Shown in pieces: positions 27,640 through 37,239 of a stretch of DNA of 64,000 nt. Positions within the stretch are counted from its first letter, which is position 1; every line of letters starts with the position of its first letter. The stretch comes from Trichomonas vaginalis G3 (lineage: Eukaryota; Parabasalia; Trichomonadida; Trichomonadidae), in assembly GCF_026262505.1 (NCBI RefSeq), contig NC_067207.1:27806082-27870081 (forward strand). Direction: 5' to 3'. The position numbers were made by a program, and so were the translations under genes. A model generated the notes under the pieces. It had not been told where the DNA came from and ran no database searches. It worked only from the letters and a program-made list of their open reading frames with translations.

Positions 27640-28410
27640 ACACTTTCTCCGGTTTATAGGACCTCTCTCATATTCTATCTTGTATATCTAAACTCATAGT
27701 CATGTATGTCCTCTAACCATCTCATAACGGTTCCAAACCACTTTTATCGGATGTAAAGTAAAAGCATGGATGGTTATGTATAACGTCTAAAGTTTCTAAA
27801 GAGTCTCTCAAAGTCCAGTCTACTTGGTATTGAAAATCCCATGTGTTATAGAACGGCGGTCCACTATAAAGAAAACATTTTCCTTGTCTTTATATTTTTC
27901 ATACAACTCTGTCCAATGACATCTCACAAACTCTATAACCCTCAATATATTTTTCTATGTTCTCTTTGAAAACATTTGTATAGTTAAATATAAAACTTTT
28001 GACATAAGTGTTTCAATGTCATGAACTCTTATAGCACCACTATATAATAGTCTAGCAGATATACTATCCCAGTCTATATATTCTGCTTTTTTCAAAACCT
28101 CTCTCACAATATTTTTGTTATCTAATGGTATACGTTCCATCTTACCTATAGGTATCTTTTCTTTTAACTCTTTCAATATATTGTTTGTGTCTGGTATATG
28201 TTTGAGACGGTCCATATAGTTGTCGAAGTCATTGCATATAATCTTTGAGTCTGGGAATATTGTATGGCACAAATGGGATATATAGAAACTTCCACCGAAC
28301 AAATCTACAAATGTTAGACCATTCGGTAGTTTCTTAAGTTCTCTCAATAGAATATCTTTACATTTACTCTTATTTCCAAAGAACGGTAACGGTGGTTTTG
28401 TAAAATTCAT
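27640..28410 (-). CDS. Polinton part: Dam-like (D12 class) adenine methyltransferase region
   Basis: Starts MNFTKPPLPFFGNKSKC, whose PFFGNK matches the PF.GgK SAM-binding start of D12 class N6-adenine methyltransferases. FVDLFGGSFYIS follows (the second FVDxFxG motif), then the NDFDNYMDRL segment. Looks broken, with more than one break. In viruses such enzymes methylate the element's own DNA. Confidence 0.72.
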
Positions 28411-28479
28411 TTATATATAATAATAAAAATGTTTTTCCTGAAAAGTGACAGAAAAGTGACAAAACATTTACGAAGAAGA

Positions 28480-28585
28480 AGTTTATTTCCTGGACTGTTG
28501 TCAAAATGTCATGTTGTCACCATTTTCAAAAAGATGTTAGTTGACCGAGGGACCGAGGGACCGAGGGACCTGGTGACACCTTCAG
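28480..28585 (+). repeat. Dispersed Polinton intergenic module, copy 4
   Basis: Copy of the module seen at 17577, 18880 and 19975, here with three GACCGAGG units and CCTGGTGACACC. It is followed at 28590-28700 by five short CATxTACGAAGAAGTCATGAC-type units. The stretch 28411-28755 otherwise holds no gene. Confidence 0.75.
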
Positions 28586-28755
28586 TTCTTCAAAACATTT
28601 ACGAAGAAGTCTTGACAAAACATTTACGATGAAGTCATGACAAAACATATACGAAGAAGTCATGACAAAACATATACGAAGAAGTCATGACAAAACATGA
28701 AAACATATATAATTTGTGAAAAGCGAAACATTATATAATGTTTTCGACCCAGAAG

Positions 28756-28889
28756 AAGGCTTCTCAAAGTATACTTCCTTGGAACGCCTGTAACTTTTCC
28801 TGTAGCGACGATAGACCCTTACTTGTCCGGACAAAGTTATACTAAACATCTTCAGGGCTAGAGGGCACGAAGTGCCTGGAGGCCCCACT
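28756..28889 (-). repeat. Polinton right terminal inverted repeat
   Basis: 134 bases, inverted relative to 4141-4274, one mismatch. It ends ...CCCCACT and the flank continues CACCTG; there is no A- or T-tract on this side. Confidence 0.95.
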
Positions 28890-29497
28890 CACCTGACCTA
28901 AAGATACTGTTTTTATTATTTTTACATTGCATAAAACATTTCAATTTTGATTCTTTCTTCCCATTCTTGAGAATTTGCACTTGTGCGCTTTATAAGAATT
29001 GAAATAATGTGTAATTGTATATATCCTTCGAAAAAATATTGAATTTATCTTTTGAGATTTAATTTCATAAACAAAAGTAGCAACATCGCCAATAAGTTCT
29101 TCTTAACTGGTATTTAGATCATTCACTAAGATATCGTCCTTTTCAACTAAACTGAAAACTGCAAGTAAATGGCTCATTTCAAAATATGCATCAACTCAAG
29201 CTAAAACCGTTGCATTAACTGATCAAGCTTTAAGGCAACCATCATGACATACAATAGTGATACTATTTTCGATATTTGAATCTGAAACATGTATTGATCG
29301 CTGTGAAGAAATACATAAGCTTTTGTAACAAGAAATGAATTTCACGCTCTTCTTCGTAGGCCCTTGTATCAAATATATTATGAACATTTATAAAAAGAAC
29401 CTCTTCAACCCACATAAATGATACTTTAATACCATGTGTAATTGCATGCAAAGAAGTTGAATATAAACAAGATAAGTTGTTGAGAAAAAAAATTTAT
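28890..29497. other. AT-rich intergenic DNA
   Basis: Between the Polinton and the ABC transporter. It contains several short open frames (for example 29263-29451 on the - strand) that may be remains of a decayed host gene, but no family can be named. No RNA gene seen. Confidence 0.45.
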
Positions 29498-31492
29498 TCA
29501 TAATTCTGTATCATAAGAAAATTCGGAATAATCGGTACTTATATGCGCGTGATTCTTTTCGATTAACTGTGAAGTGGTATCTTGCTTTTTCAACGGAACA
29601 GGTTCTTTTTCACTTGAAACTTGGTTATTTTTGTTGGAATTCGTGTCGATTTTGGCCAATTGACGCATTACAAGTTTATAATAAAACCATTGTTTTTCAA
29701 TGAGTTCTTGATGAGTTCCTTTTTCAACAATTGAACCTGCATCAAAAACATATATGATGCTTGCATTTTTAATTGTTGAAAGTCGATGGGCAACAATGAC
29801 GCCAGTTTTTCCAATTAATGCTTGATCAAGTGCTGCTTGAACCTTCTTCTCTGATTCAGCATCTAATGCTGATGTTGCTTCATCGCATATCAGAATTCGT
29901 GGGTTTTTTATTATTGCTCTTGCAATTGCAATTCTTTGACGTTGTCCTCCTGAAAGTTTTCCACCTTTATCGCCAACAATTGTTTCATATTTATTTTCAA
30001 GCTTCTCAATAAATTTCTTTGCATTTGCAATATCTGCAGCATTTTCAATCTGAGAATTCGTGGCCTTTTCAACTCCATATATAATATTTTGCCTAATTGT
30101 TGATGAAAACAATGTAGGTTCTTGTCCTACCAACCCAATTTTTCGATGAAGCCATCGAGGATTGTATTCTTTAATGTTCTTTCCATCAATCAAAATCATT
30201 CCGTCATTAACATCATAGTATCTTTCAATCAATTGAACGCATGTAGATTTTCCAGAACCTGAATGACCTACTAGTGCAGCAATCTCACCTGAATTGATCT
30301 TGAATGATACATTGCATAGGGCATTTACAGATCTTGTTGGATATCTAAATGTTACATTTCGGAATTCAATTTCACCTTTCAGAAACTCTGGCTCATCACC
30401 GCCTTCAAATGGAATCGAAGGCTGGGCTTTTGTTTGCTTGATAATTCTGGAACCTGATGCAATCGCTTTCTGTTCGCTCTGAAATGATCCTTGGAATTGG
30501 AGATAACCCATACATCCTAACCAACAAAAAGACCAACAAGAAAGAAAATCACCGACTCCAAATCCATAAGTTCCATCGCTTTTGAGAGACTTTTGAACAA
30601 GATGTGAGCCATAATAAAGTATACCTAAATTCATTGCATAAAGAATTAGATTGATTAGAGTACCATAACCATACAGTAAATAGTTCAATTTCCTTTCATT
30701 CTTTGTAGCCATATGGTGAGTATCAAGAAATCTCTTAGTATCATTTTCTTCTTGATTGAAGCCTATTACTGTTCTAATTGATAACAGAGCTTCTTCGGCA
30801 ATTGTTATGGATTTAGACACATATAAATAACTTGTATATGATATCTTGAGAATTATTGGCATAAATACAAATAATAATAGTAAAAATATTGGAATCAATG
30901 CCATGGCCATAAAAGCAAGTCTCCATGAATAAACAAATGCAAAAATGATGCCACTTAGAAATTGCCCTATATATGATAACTGAAGTCCTTTTTCTGGCCC
31001 AAATGCATTCTGAACTAGCATTGCATCTTGTGATAATAGTGTCAAGATACTTCCTATTGAATTTGTATCAAAGAATGTAATGTCGTTTTGCATCATGCTT
31101 TTGAATAATTCTCTTTTGATCTTATTAATGAGTTTTGATCCTATTCTGGTCCATAAATAAGCATTTAAGAATTTAAGCAAAGCTTGTGCAAAGGAAACTC
31201 CAATTAGAGCATATATATAGGTTAAGCATCGATCATATGCTTTTGGATTAGGAACAAGTGCATTAAATGTAATTATATTAAGAATTTTTCCAAAGAAGAA
31301 AAATACTAAAATCAACTCGGCACCTGTTAAGAAGGATGGAATTACTGCCAATACATTTTTCCAATCGCGAAATACTTCTTTATATAATGAAGCTCTAGCA
31401 GCTTTCTGATCATTTTCGTCAGTTTGAACTTTTAACGAAGCAACAGATTGATTATCTGTTGTCCTATGAGTTGAAGCATTGCTAGAAGGCAT
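29498..31492 (-). CDS. ABC transporter, ABCB/MDR type, half size
   Basis: 664 residues, one membrane domain plus one ATPase domain. The first ~350 residues carry about six hydrophobic segments (FLTGAELILVFFFFGKIL, AFMAMALIPIFLLLLFVFM). The nucleotide-binding domain shows Walker A GHSGSGKST, the Q-loop LVGQEPTLF, signature KLSGGQRQRIAIARAI, Walker B ILICDEATSALD and the H-loop VIVAHRLSTI, all intact. This is the P-glycoprotein-type exporter fold; half transporters work as dimers, and T. vaginalis has several such genes, some linked to drug efflux. A near-Inr TCATTTCC lies about 12 bases before the ATG. Substrate cannot be told from sequence. Confidence 0.93.
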   Translation of the reverse strand: MPSSNASTHRTTDNQSVASLKVQTDENDQKAARASLYKEVFRDWKNVLAVIPSFLTGAELILVFFFFGKILNIITFNALVPNPKAYDRCLTYIYALIGVSFAQALLKFLNAYLWTRIGSKLINKIKRELFKSMMQNDITFFDTNSIGSILTLLSQDAMLVQNAFGPEKGLQLSYIGQFLSGIIFAFVYSWRLAFMAMALIPIFLLLLFVFMPIILKISYTSYLYVSKSITIAEEALLSIRTVIGFNQEENDTKRFLDTHHMATKNERKLNYLLYGYGTLINLILYAMNLGILYYGSHLVQKSLKSDGTYGFGVGDFLSCWSFCWLGCMGYLQFQGSFQSEQKAIASGSRIIKQTKAQPSIPFEGGDEPEFLKGEIEFRNVTFRYPTRSVNALCNVSFKINSGEIAALVGHSGSGKSTCVQLIERYYDVNDGMILIDGKNIKEYNPRWLHRKIGLVGQEPTLFSSTIRQNIIYGVEKATNSQIENAADIANAKKFIEKLENKYETIVGDKGGKLSGGQRQRIAIARAIIKNPRILICDEATSALDAESEKKVQAALDQALIGKTGVIVAHRLSTIKNASIIYVFDAGSIVEKGTHQELIEKQWFYYKLVMRQLAKIDTNSNKNNQVSSEKEPVPLKKQDTTSQLIEKNHAHISTDYSEFSYDTEL

Positions 31493-32967
31493 GCTTTAAT
31501 GGAAATGATTTGCATTTGAATTAGTTATTAATTATTTAGAATTTAAATTTTTCTGACGGCTGAATAAAACGGTTGCTCGCGAATTTGAATTTTTCTGACG
31601 ACTATTCTATTTCAATGAAAAAAAAATTGAATAGATAGAACGGTTACTCGCGAATTTTGTAGGGAATTTTTTAGCTGTCTCCTTGATTTAGATTTACGAT
31701 TTGATTAAATTCCAATATTTCTAATACAATTATTATAATCAATAGTTGCGATTATCAAATTTATAATTGAAAACCGGAAAATTGAAAGACTTTCAAAGAT
31801 GTTTGAAAGTTAAAAAATTGATGAAAGGCTAATATTTCTTTATATAAATGATATTAAAAGAATATTTGATATATTTATCGAAATTATTTCATTATTAAAT
31901 TTTGATCAATTAATATCTTATCATTTTATTATAAATCAAGTTCTATCTTAAATATATCATTAATTATCAGCAAAGTAATCCTTTGAACAATAAGCAGGTG
32001 TACTTAATTTAAATTCCGAATGATTCAATTATGGCAATTATCAATCAATATTATACGAATATCCTTAAACTGTACAATAAATCATATATCAATGATTACA
32101 AAATCATTTATCAATGAATTCCATATATAAATAATGAAGTTTTGATACTTTTACATTTTATTGAATTTGAGTTTAAATAACTCTATATTTTCATTTTGAT
32201 ATATTGGTTTTTAACTTTTTTAATATATCAATGGTTTTTATACTAATATTGTATTAAACAGCATTTACAATGGACTGAATGAATGCTATGAATATGTCTT
32301 CTAATTATCGATCAATATGTTGGCATTATCATAGAATGTTTAAAAGATAATATAATGGACAAAATTGTCTCATAGACATTGCAAGGTGCTTATATCAATG
32401 CAAAAGATGACGATGGACAATCATCACCTCAGCATTAATGTTAAATAAAATAGACATGCTAAAATTTCATATTTCACAAAGTGCATATATTAAATGCTTT
32501 CAGCGAAGTTACACATGTCTTCATCATCATAATTTCCTTTGGAAATCCTAGTTGGGCGCAATCCGCAAAGCATTTAATGGTGTACTTACCAATTTCTGGT
32601 ATGCTATGCAAAAATCAATATATCTTTATTTAAATAGTCGAAAAGTATAACAGCCATATAAGATGCAATATAATGATTTGTAATAACTTTTTCCCGACCC
32701 AAAACATTAATTTTTGATCTTAGAAAACTAGGATATAAAGCTTGTGTGTCAAAAAAATTGAGATAGTGTCAGAAAGTGGTAAGTGCACCCTTAACAAAAT
32801 TATCAAATATCAAAACCTGAAAGCAGTTTTTTTCTAATTTACACAGTTTAAAACGAATTATAGATGAATCTCTGCATTTTCGCAAACAATAGATGTTCTG
32901 AAAATGAAAGTGATAAACGCACCCTAAAAAAAAATTAAATTATTTGTAAAAATAAAACACTTCTTTT
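31493..32967. other. AT-rich intergenic DNA with gene relics
   Basis: Mostly featureless AT-rich sequence. A short relic of an ankyrin-repeat gene lies near 32380-32440. Near 32780 and 32925 are short sequences with GCACCCTTAA- or GCACCCTAAA-type endings that recall the flank near 52695; their meaning is unclear. Confidence 0.5.
32380..32440 (+). pseudogene. Ankyrin-repeat gene relic
   Basis: Translation in one frame gives GAYINAKDDDGQSSPQH, recognisable as the turn and first helix of an ankyrin repeat (normally ANINAKDxDGxTALH). Surrounding frames are closed. It is probably a remnant of the large trichomonad DUF3447/ankyrin family. Confidence 0.55.
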
Positions 32968-34416
32968 TTATCCTCTTTGTGGTGAATTTGGCGGTGACAT
33001 TGCTTGACTCTGTCTCAATGGGCAGAGTCTGTCGAGTGCAGCTTCTATCTTTGTAAGCTCTTCTTCTGCAGATTTGACCTGTGAAGGCGTAGATCCGTAG
33101 AACTTGGAAGAATCGAATGGTTTGTGGCGCTGAGTAGTTCTTCTGATGAATTGGTCGTATCTGAGCTTGTCTTTGAGAATCTTTGCACTGAGATAAGCAG
33201 AAACTCTGTCCATTTCAGCCTTTGTCTGCGAAGCAGCAGCATCTGTCTCTGTAGTAAGTGCATTGAGACTTCTTGCAAGTGACTGTGCTCTTGTTGTTTG
33301 GCTGACACTTTTTTCTGCAGCAGATGTAAAGAATTGCTTAGCAGTTCTTGGGGAATCGAAGGCCATTCTGTCCATCCTCGTGAAGAAGTCCATCTTTTGC
33401 TTCTCTGCTTCTTCATCGAGCCTTTCAATTTCGGAATTAACTGAACTATTAATTCTTTCAAGGGCATCGTCGGCAATTGGGGTTCTTCTGGCAGTAACAC
33501 GACGTTCTTCTGATGAAAGGCGGTCACGATGTTCTTGTACGAGGCCTTCTAATTCATCAATCATCCTCTGTTGACGAGCAACTTCGGCACGAAGCTCTTC
33601 TGCCTCGCGTTGGTATTCCTCACTACGCTGCTGCATAGCGAGCTCTCGTTTTCTGCGAATATTGTTTTTAAGAACAGTCATTTCGATTAAACGGCGTTTT
33701 TGCATATTTCTGATAGCAATTTCTACCTTATTATCAACGGCACTTAATGTAGATGCAATGAAGAATGAAATGTTCTGTTCGTGTGTAAGTCTGTTATTAA
33801 ATATTTTTTCAAGTTGTTCTTTTGAAAGAAGAGAGAAATCAAGACGAAGCATAAGTGGTACTGCTTTGTTTGGATTGGAATCGTATAATTTCATAACGAA
33901 TTCAATAAGAGCAAGCTGATTTACTCCTTTTCTATCAGCCATTGCAAGAACTTGGAAAATAACTTCGGCAGGAAGCTGCTCGAAGCGTGGATCTGTAAGA
34001 ACTTTATTGAAATCGTTAGCAACGTTGATCCAATCCTGATATGTATCACAATTATCAGCAACGTGCTCAATAAGGATTCCTAAGTAATCAATTGTTGGTG
34101 GTGGAGTAAGTTTCTTCTCTTCTATGTAGTTTTCAACGAAATTCTGTAATGTTGGAACTTTCCATTCAAGTGCGAGTTGACGGAGCTCGAATGCGTTATT
34201 TTTATCAACGTTAAAAGGCTTGAGCTGGCATGCAGCGAGGAAAGCTTCGAATGTTTCTGGATTATAATTCTGAGAAACTATGAATTGATTTGGATTTTCC
34301 TGACGAACTTCTGGGAATTTCTTTGAAAGCTTTGCGAAAGTATCGCCATCAACTTCATACATCTTTTCATTGAACCAAAAGACATATGGAAGATTTACAT
34401 CCGCTGATGAATCCAT
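32968..34416 (-). CDS. BTB-like coiled-coil protein
   Basis: 482 residues. Residues about 10-95 (VFWFNEKMYEVDGDTFAKL, then NPETFEAFLAACQ, then ELRQLALEWKVPTLQNFVE) read as a BTB/POZ-like fold, followed by a BACK-like helical part. From about residue 230 it is a long charged coiled coil (REAEELRAEVARQQRMIDEL) ending in a Ser/Pro-rich tail. Such BTB-like plus coiled-coil proteins form an expanded trichomonad family of unknown role, perhaps adaptor or cytoskeletal. An Inr-like TCATTCGC lies about 20 bases before the ATG. No relation to the neighbours is evident. Confidence 0.7.
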   Translation of the reverse strand: MDSSADVNLPYVFWFNEKMYEVDGDTFAKLSKKFPEVRQENPNQFIVSQNYNPETFEAFLAACQLKPFNVDKNNAFELRQLALEWKVPTLQNFVENYIEEKKLTPPPTIDYLGILIEHVADNCDTYQDWINVANDFNKVLTDPRFEQLPAEVIFQVLAMADRKGVNQLALIEFVMKLYDSNPNKAVPLMLRLDFSLLSKEQLEKIFNNRLTHEQNISFFIASTLSAVDNKVEIAIRNMQKRRLIEMTVLKNNIRRKRELAMQQRSEEYQREAEELRAEVARQQRMIDELEGLVQEHRDRLSSEERRVTARRTPIADDALERINSSVNSEIERLDEEAEKQKMDFFTRMDRMAFDSPRTAKQFFTSAAEKSVSQTTRAQSLARSLNALTTETDAAASQTKAEMDRVSAYLSAKILKDKLRYDQFIRRTTQRHKPFDSSKFYGSTPSQVKSAEEELTKIEAALDRLCPLRQSQAMSPPNSPQRG

Positions 34417-34733
34417 TTTTTCCTGTTTTTTTGCGAATGATTCTAAACGTTAAACGATAATGCGTTTTTTTAATGATATTCTGGAATTGGATTACTTATT
34501 TATCATCACAAAAATTTTGAGTGACATGTATATGATTTTGCTTTATTTTCAAAATTATCGAAAGAATTATCTAACAATTTCAGAACTTTCTATATTGAAA
34601 ATGCAATCACATTGATATAAAAAGAATGTTTCTATATGATTTGTTTGGTTACAAGCAAAAAATTATAAAATTATAAATATACTAACAAAAATTTTTAAAA
34701 ATATATAAACAAATGTAAGTAATGTCATGATTA
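34417..34733. other. AT-rich intergenic DNA
   Basis: Gap between two - strand genes holding the promoter of the BTB-like gene (Inr-like TCATTCGC at its right-gene end). Nothing else is seen. Confidence 0.5.
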
Positions 34734-35489
34734 TTATCTTGGTTTTGGATCTTCTTCGTTCTTGATTAAATCAAGTTCATGGTCATATATATTTAGCTGT
34801 TTCTGTAGGTCTTCGCACGAAATATCAGTTTGTGCAGTAATTTGTTTAGCAAAAGCTTCGATTTTTGAGGAAGTATTTGGAAATTCGCTGTAAGCACGAT
34901 AATTTGCAGTGGAAAATGTTTCGTATGCAGTTATAACTATCTGCATAATGGTTTTTCTATATTCATATTCAAGCTGATGAACTTCAACAAGTAATCTTTG
35001 ATTTTCATCTATATATTCTTGCATTTTCAATGAGCATTCATCAAGTTTCGCTTGTGTATTAGACCTCTCAAATAGTGTTAACTGTTTTTTCTGTTCTCTA
35101 TCAAGCATTTCAGACATTTTCTGAACTTCTTTTTCTTTTTGTTGTAACTTTGTTTGAGATGCTTGTAATGCTGCTCTATGCTTTTCTATATTATCATGAA
35201 AGCTAGATATTTGTTTAATATCAGATGGAAAAGATGAAGTTGAAGTTAAAAGACGTCTGAGTAAAGATACTTGCATATTTGCACTATTTTGAAGTTCCAA
35301 TAACGGTACTTTGATTTCATCTCCGGTCGATTTTGCAAATTCGGATAAATTTGAACCAAAAGCTTGTTGTAATCCAGCTAATCTCTTATTTTCTGCTTTC
35401 TGTATGTTATCGATTTCATTTGTTAAAGCAGTAAGCTCTGGAAAAGAGTCAATAACGCTTTTTAGCTTCGAAATTAAATTTCCAATCAT
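34734..35489 (-). CDS. coiled-coil protein, possibly BAR-like
   Basis: 251 residues, almost entirely helical (KHRAALQASQTKLQQKEKEV, DENQRLLVEVHQLEYEYR). Length and helix pattern resemble the arfaptin/BAR-type membrane-bending dimers, and a second BAR-like gene lies 1.75 kb away at 37240. A perfect Inr (TCACTTTT) is 20 bases upstream of the ATG, which fixes the start. The BAR assignment is weak; it could be a simple coiled-coil structural protein. Confidence 0.6.
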   Translation of the reverse strand: MIGNLISKLKSVIDSFPELTALTNEIDNIQKAENKRLAGLQQAFGSNLSEFAKSTGDEIKVPLLELQNSANMQVSLLRRLLTSTSSFPSDIKQISSFHDNIEKHRAALQASQTKLQQKEKEVQKMSEMLDREQKKQLTLFERSNTQAKLDECSLKMQEYIDENQRLLVEVHQLEYEYRKTIMQIVITAYETFSTANYRAYSEFPNTSSKIEAFAKQITAQTDISCEDLQKQLNIYDHELDLIKNEEDPKPR

Positions 35490-35509
35490 TTTTTTATAAA
35501 AAAATTCAA

Positions 35510-35517
35510 AAAAGTGA
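35510..35517 (-). promoter_or_regulatory. Inr of the coiled-coil gene
   Basis: TCACTTTT on the - strand, exact match to TCA+1YWYWT; inferred transcription start 35515, giving a leader of about 25 bases. Confidence 0.75.
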
Positions 35518-35540
35518 CTCTTTGATTTTGTTTTACAATA

Positions 35541-35690
35541 ACCGCTGGCTCTTCACTATACAAGTGGAGGTCAAGTGGCCGGGGTTAATAGTTTGATTAC
35601 GGTGCTCTAAGACTCTCCTATACAAAGCCGATTCACCACTTGCATGCCAGTGCATGTAAGCAACGAGTTGGTGAGAAATCTTTTAATTTT
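35541..35690 (+). ncRNA. candidate structured non-coding RNA, unidentified
   Basis: A clearly GC-richer island of about 150 bases in AT-rich intergenic DNA. It contains a nested hairpin: outer stem TTCACCA / TGGTGAG and inner stem TTGCATG / CATGTAA with loop CCAGTG (about 35630-35675). CAAGTGG upstream (twice) could alternatively pair with CCACTTG. It ends in a T-rich run (ATCTTTTAATTTTTT) that would serve as an RNA polymerase III terminator. No open frame spans it. I checked by eye for tRNA, U1-U6, SRP, RNase P and MRP core motifs and found none. Strand is inferred from the T-run. Confidence 0.4.
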
Positions 35691-35699
35691 TTAGAGAAC

Positions 35700-36290
35700 A
35701 ATATAATCAAATTCCTAAATCAATAGTATTTCTTCGTTTTTTGAATGAGAGAAACATGCTATTACTTTTAATATGAAAATTATTGAACAATCTAATTTAC
35801 ATTTTGATATTTGAATTTTTTGAGGACAAAAATCTCAAACTTCCTTTCCCTTTTATTTGATACTTTCTAACATGTTGATACTTATTATCTTTTCATCATA
35901 ATTTCAGAATTTGATGATATATTTTTTATATTGAGTAATTATGTATTAGAAAATAGGGTGAATCGTTATATTTTCTTTTAAAAATATATATTTTGATTCC
36001 AATTTTCATATTACCCTCAAGGATATTGAAGATATTATCATTTTATAGTCAACTGTTCTTTAACATCACTAAATATATAGGACTACGGCAGAAAACCTCA
36101 GTGCTACAATTCATCATGTGAAAGAGTAAATCCAATATAATCTATTAATGGCCATCTAAATTAATAAGTTGATAAATGTAATGATAAGATAAAATAGGTT
36201 AATATTTTCTAACTATTTGATCGATTAATGGTTGGACGTTATTTGAGAGTTTTTGTAAACTTGGGGGTTTGGTCGACCCTTTCTAGCGAA
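35700..36290. other. AT-rich intergenic DNA upstream of RPS9
   Basis: No gene or repeat seen. The last 60 bases before the ribosomal gene lack a clean Inr, as also noted for RPS26. Confidence 0.5.
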
Positions 36291-36848
36291 ATGTCTAGCC
36301 GTAACTTCTCCCGTACATTCAAGAAACCAATGCGTCCATACGAGAAGGAGCGTATGCACAAGGAGCTCCAGGTCGTTGGTGAATACGGCCTTAAGAACAA
36401 GCGTGAGATCTGGCGCGTTTCATATACACTTTCCAAGATCCGCCACGCCGCTCGTGAGCTTCTTACACTCCCAGAAAACGATTCAAAGCGTATCTTCGAA
36501 GGTGCTGCTCTTCTTCGCCGCCTTACAAAGCTCGGCGTTCTCGATGAGTCCAAGCAAAAGCTCGATTATGTCCTTTCTCTCACTGTCAACGATCTTATGG
36601 ATCGCCGTCTTCAGACACAGGTTCACAAGTGCGCTCTTGCTAACTCTGTCCACCATGCTCGTACACTTGTTTCCCACCGCCACATCTCTGTTGAGAACCA
36701 GCTCGTCAACCAACCAGCTTTCCTCGTCTGGAAGGAATCCGAGAAGAACATCAAGTACGCTGATACATCCGTCATGACAACAGAGAAGCTCGGCCGTAAG
36801 AAACGTATGCGGGCTCACGCACAGACAAAGAAGGCTGATGAGGAGTAA
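36291..36848 (+). CDS. RPS9: 40S ribosomal protein S9 (uS4)
   Basis: 185 residues aligning with eukaryotic RPS9 from the N-terminus ([19 protein letters not shown]) through the S4 domain ([35 protein letters not shown]) to the acidic end KKADEE. It binds 18S rRNA in the small-subunit body and contributes to decoding accuracy. I choose the ATG at 36291 because family members begin there; the frame is open 63 bases further upstream but that part is unrelated. Codon use is strikingly GC-rich compared with its neighbours (CTC, CGC, AAG), as expected for high expression. The stop reads TAAA. Confidence 0.95.
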   Translation: MSSRNFSRTFKKPMRPYEKERMHKELQVVGEYGLKNKREIWRVSYTLSKIRHAARELLTLPENDSKRIFEGAALLRRLTKLGVLDESKQKLDYVLSLTVNDLMDRRLQTQVHKCALANSVHHARTLVSHRHISVENQLVNQPAFLVWKESEKNIKYADTSVMTTEKLGRKKRMRAHAQTKKADEE

Positions 36849-37239
36849 ATAAAATTTTCAAGTGTCTATAAAATCAAATTAAACAAATATATTTGATAAT
36901 TTTACACTATAATTGAACAGCAAAAAAGAACAATTTAAAGTTAATCTCCTATATATTTAATGAATTTTTAAAATAAAATTTCAATTTTTTTTTATCTTGT
37001 TTCAATCTGCTTGAATGAGCATACTATCTTTAATCTGAGCTCGAGTGCATTCGACATTCAAGATAATTTTGTTCAAAGACTTTAAAATTATAATAATATT
37101 TTTGAAAAATGATAGTTGAAACAAATTAGAGGAGAGGAAGATTATATGATCAAATCTCAGAAGTTTTTCGCCATTCTTCAGCTTAAAAAAAGAAAATTAT
37201 TTTTATATTAAAAGAGATTTTAATATCATACATGAAAAA
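36849..37239. other. AT-rich intergenic DNA
   Basis: Between the 3' ends of RPS9 and the BAR-like gene (convergent). No feature seen apart from TAAA-type 3'-end signals. Confidence 0.5.

Larger units (their letters stand above)
4141..28889. mobile_element. Polinton (Maverick) DNA element, 24.7 kb, partly decayed
   Basis: Bounded by 134-bp terminal inverted repeats beginning AGTGGGG, matching the 5'-AG...CT-3' ends usual for Polintons. Parts seen: probable major capsid region, A32-like packaging ATPase, SF3-type helicase region, rve/DDE integrase, KilA-N-like and T5orf172-like proteins, two phage-tail-fibre-like proteins, a Dam-like methyltransferase region, a large coiled-coil protein and many small unknown genes on both strands. 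I recognise no protein-primed DNA polymerase B and no adenovirus-type protease. The two end repeats differ at one position, so the insertion is young, yet roughly six to nine breaks are present. No matching 5-6 bp target duplication is seen at the two flanks. Confidence 0.93.

Noticed and set aside
4141-28889. Target-site duplication of 5-6 bases at the first Polinton
   Set aside because: Left flank (AAAGGT) and right flank (CACCTG) do not match in any simple register.
35541-35690. tRNA or tRNA-like gene
   Set aside because: Some tRNA-like words (e.g. AAGTGGCCGGGG) occur, but no box B and no cloverleaf could be drawn on either strand.
36239-36818. Antisense and shifted frames over RPS9
   Set aside because: Produced by GC-rich codon use of the ribosomal gene.
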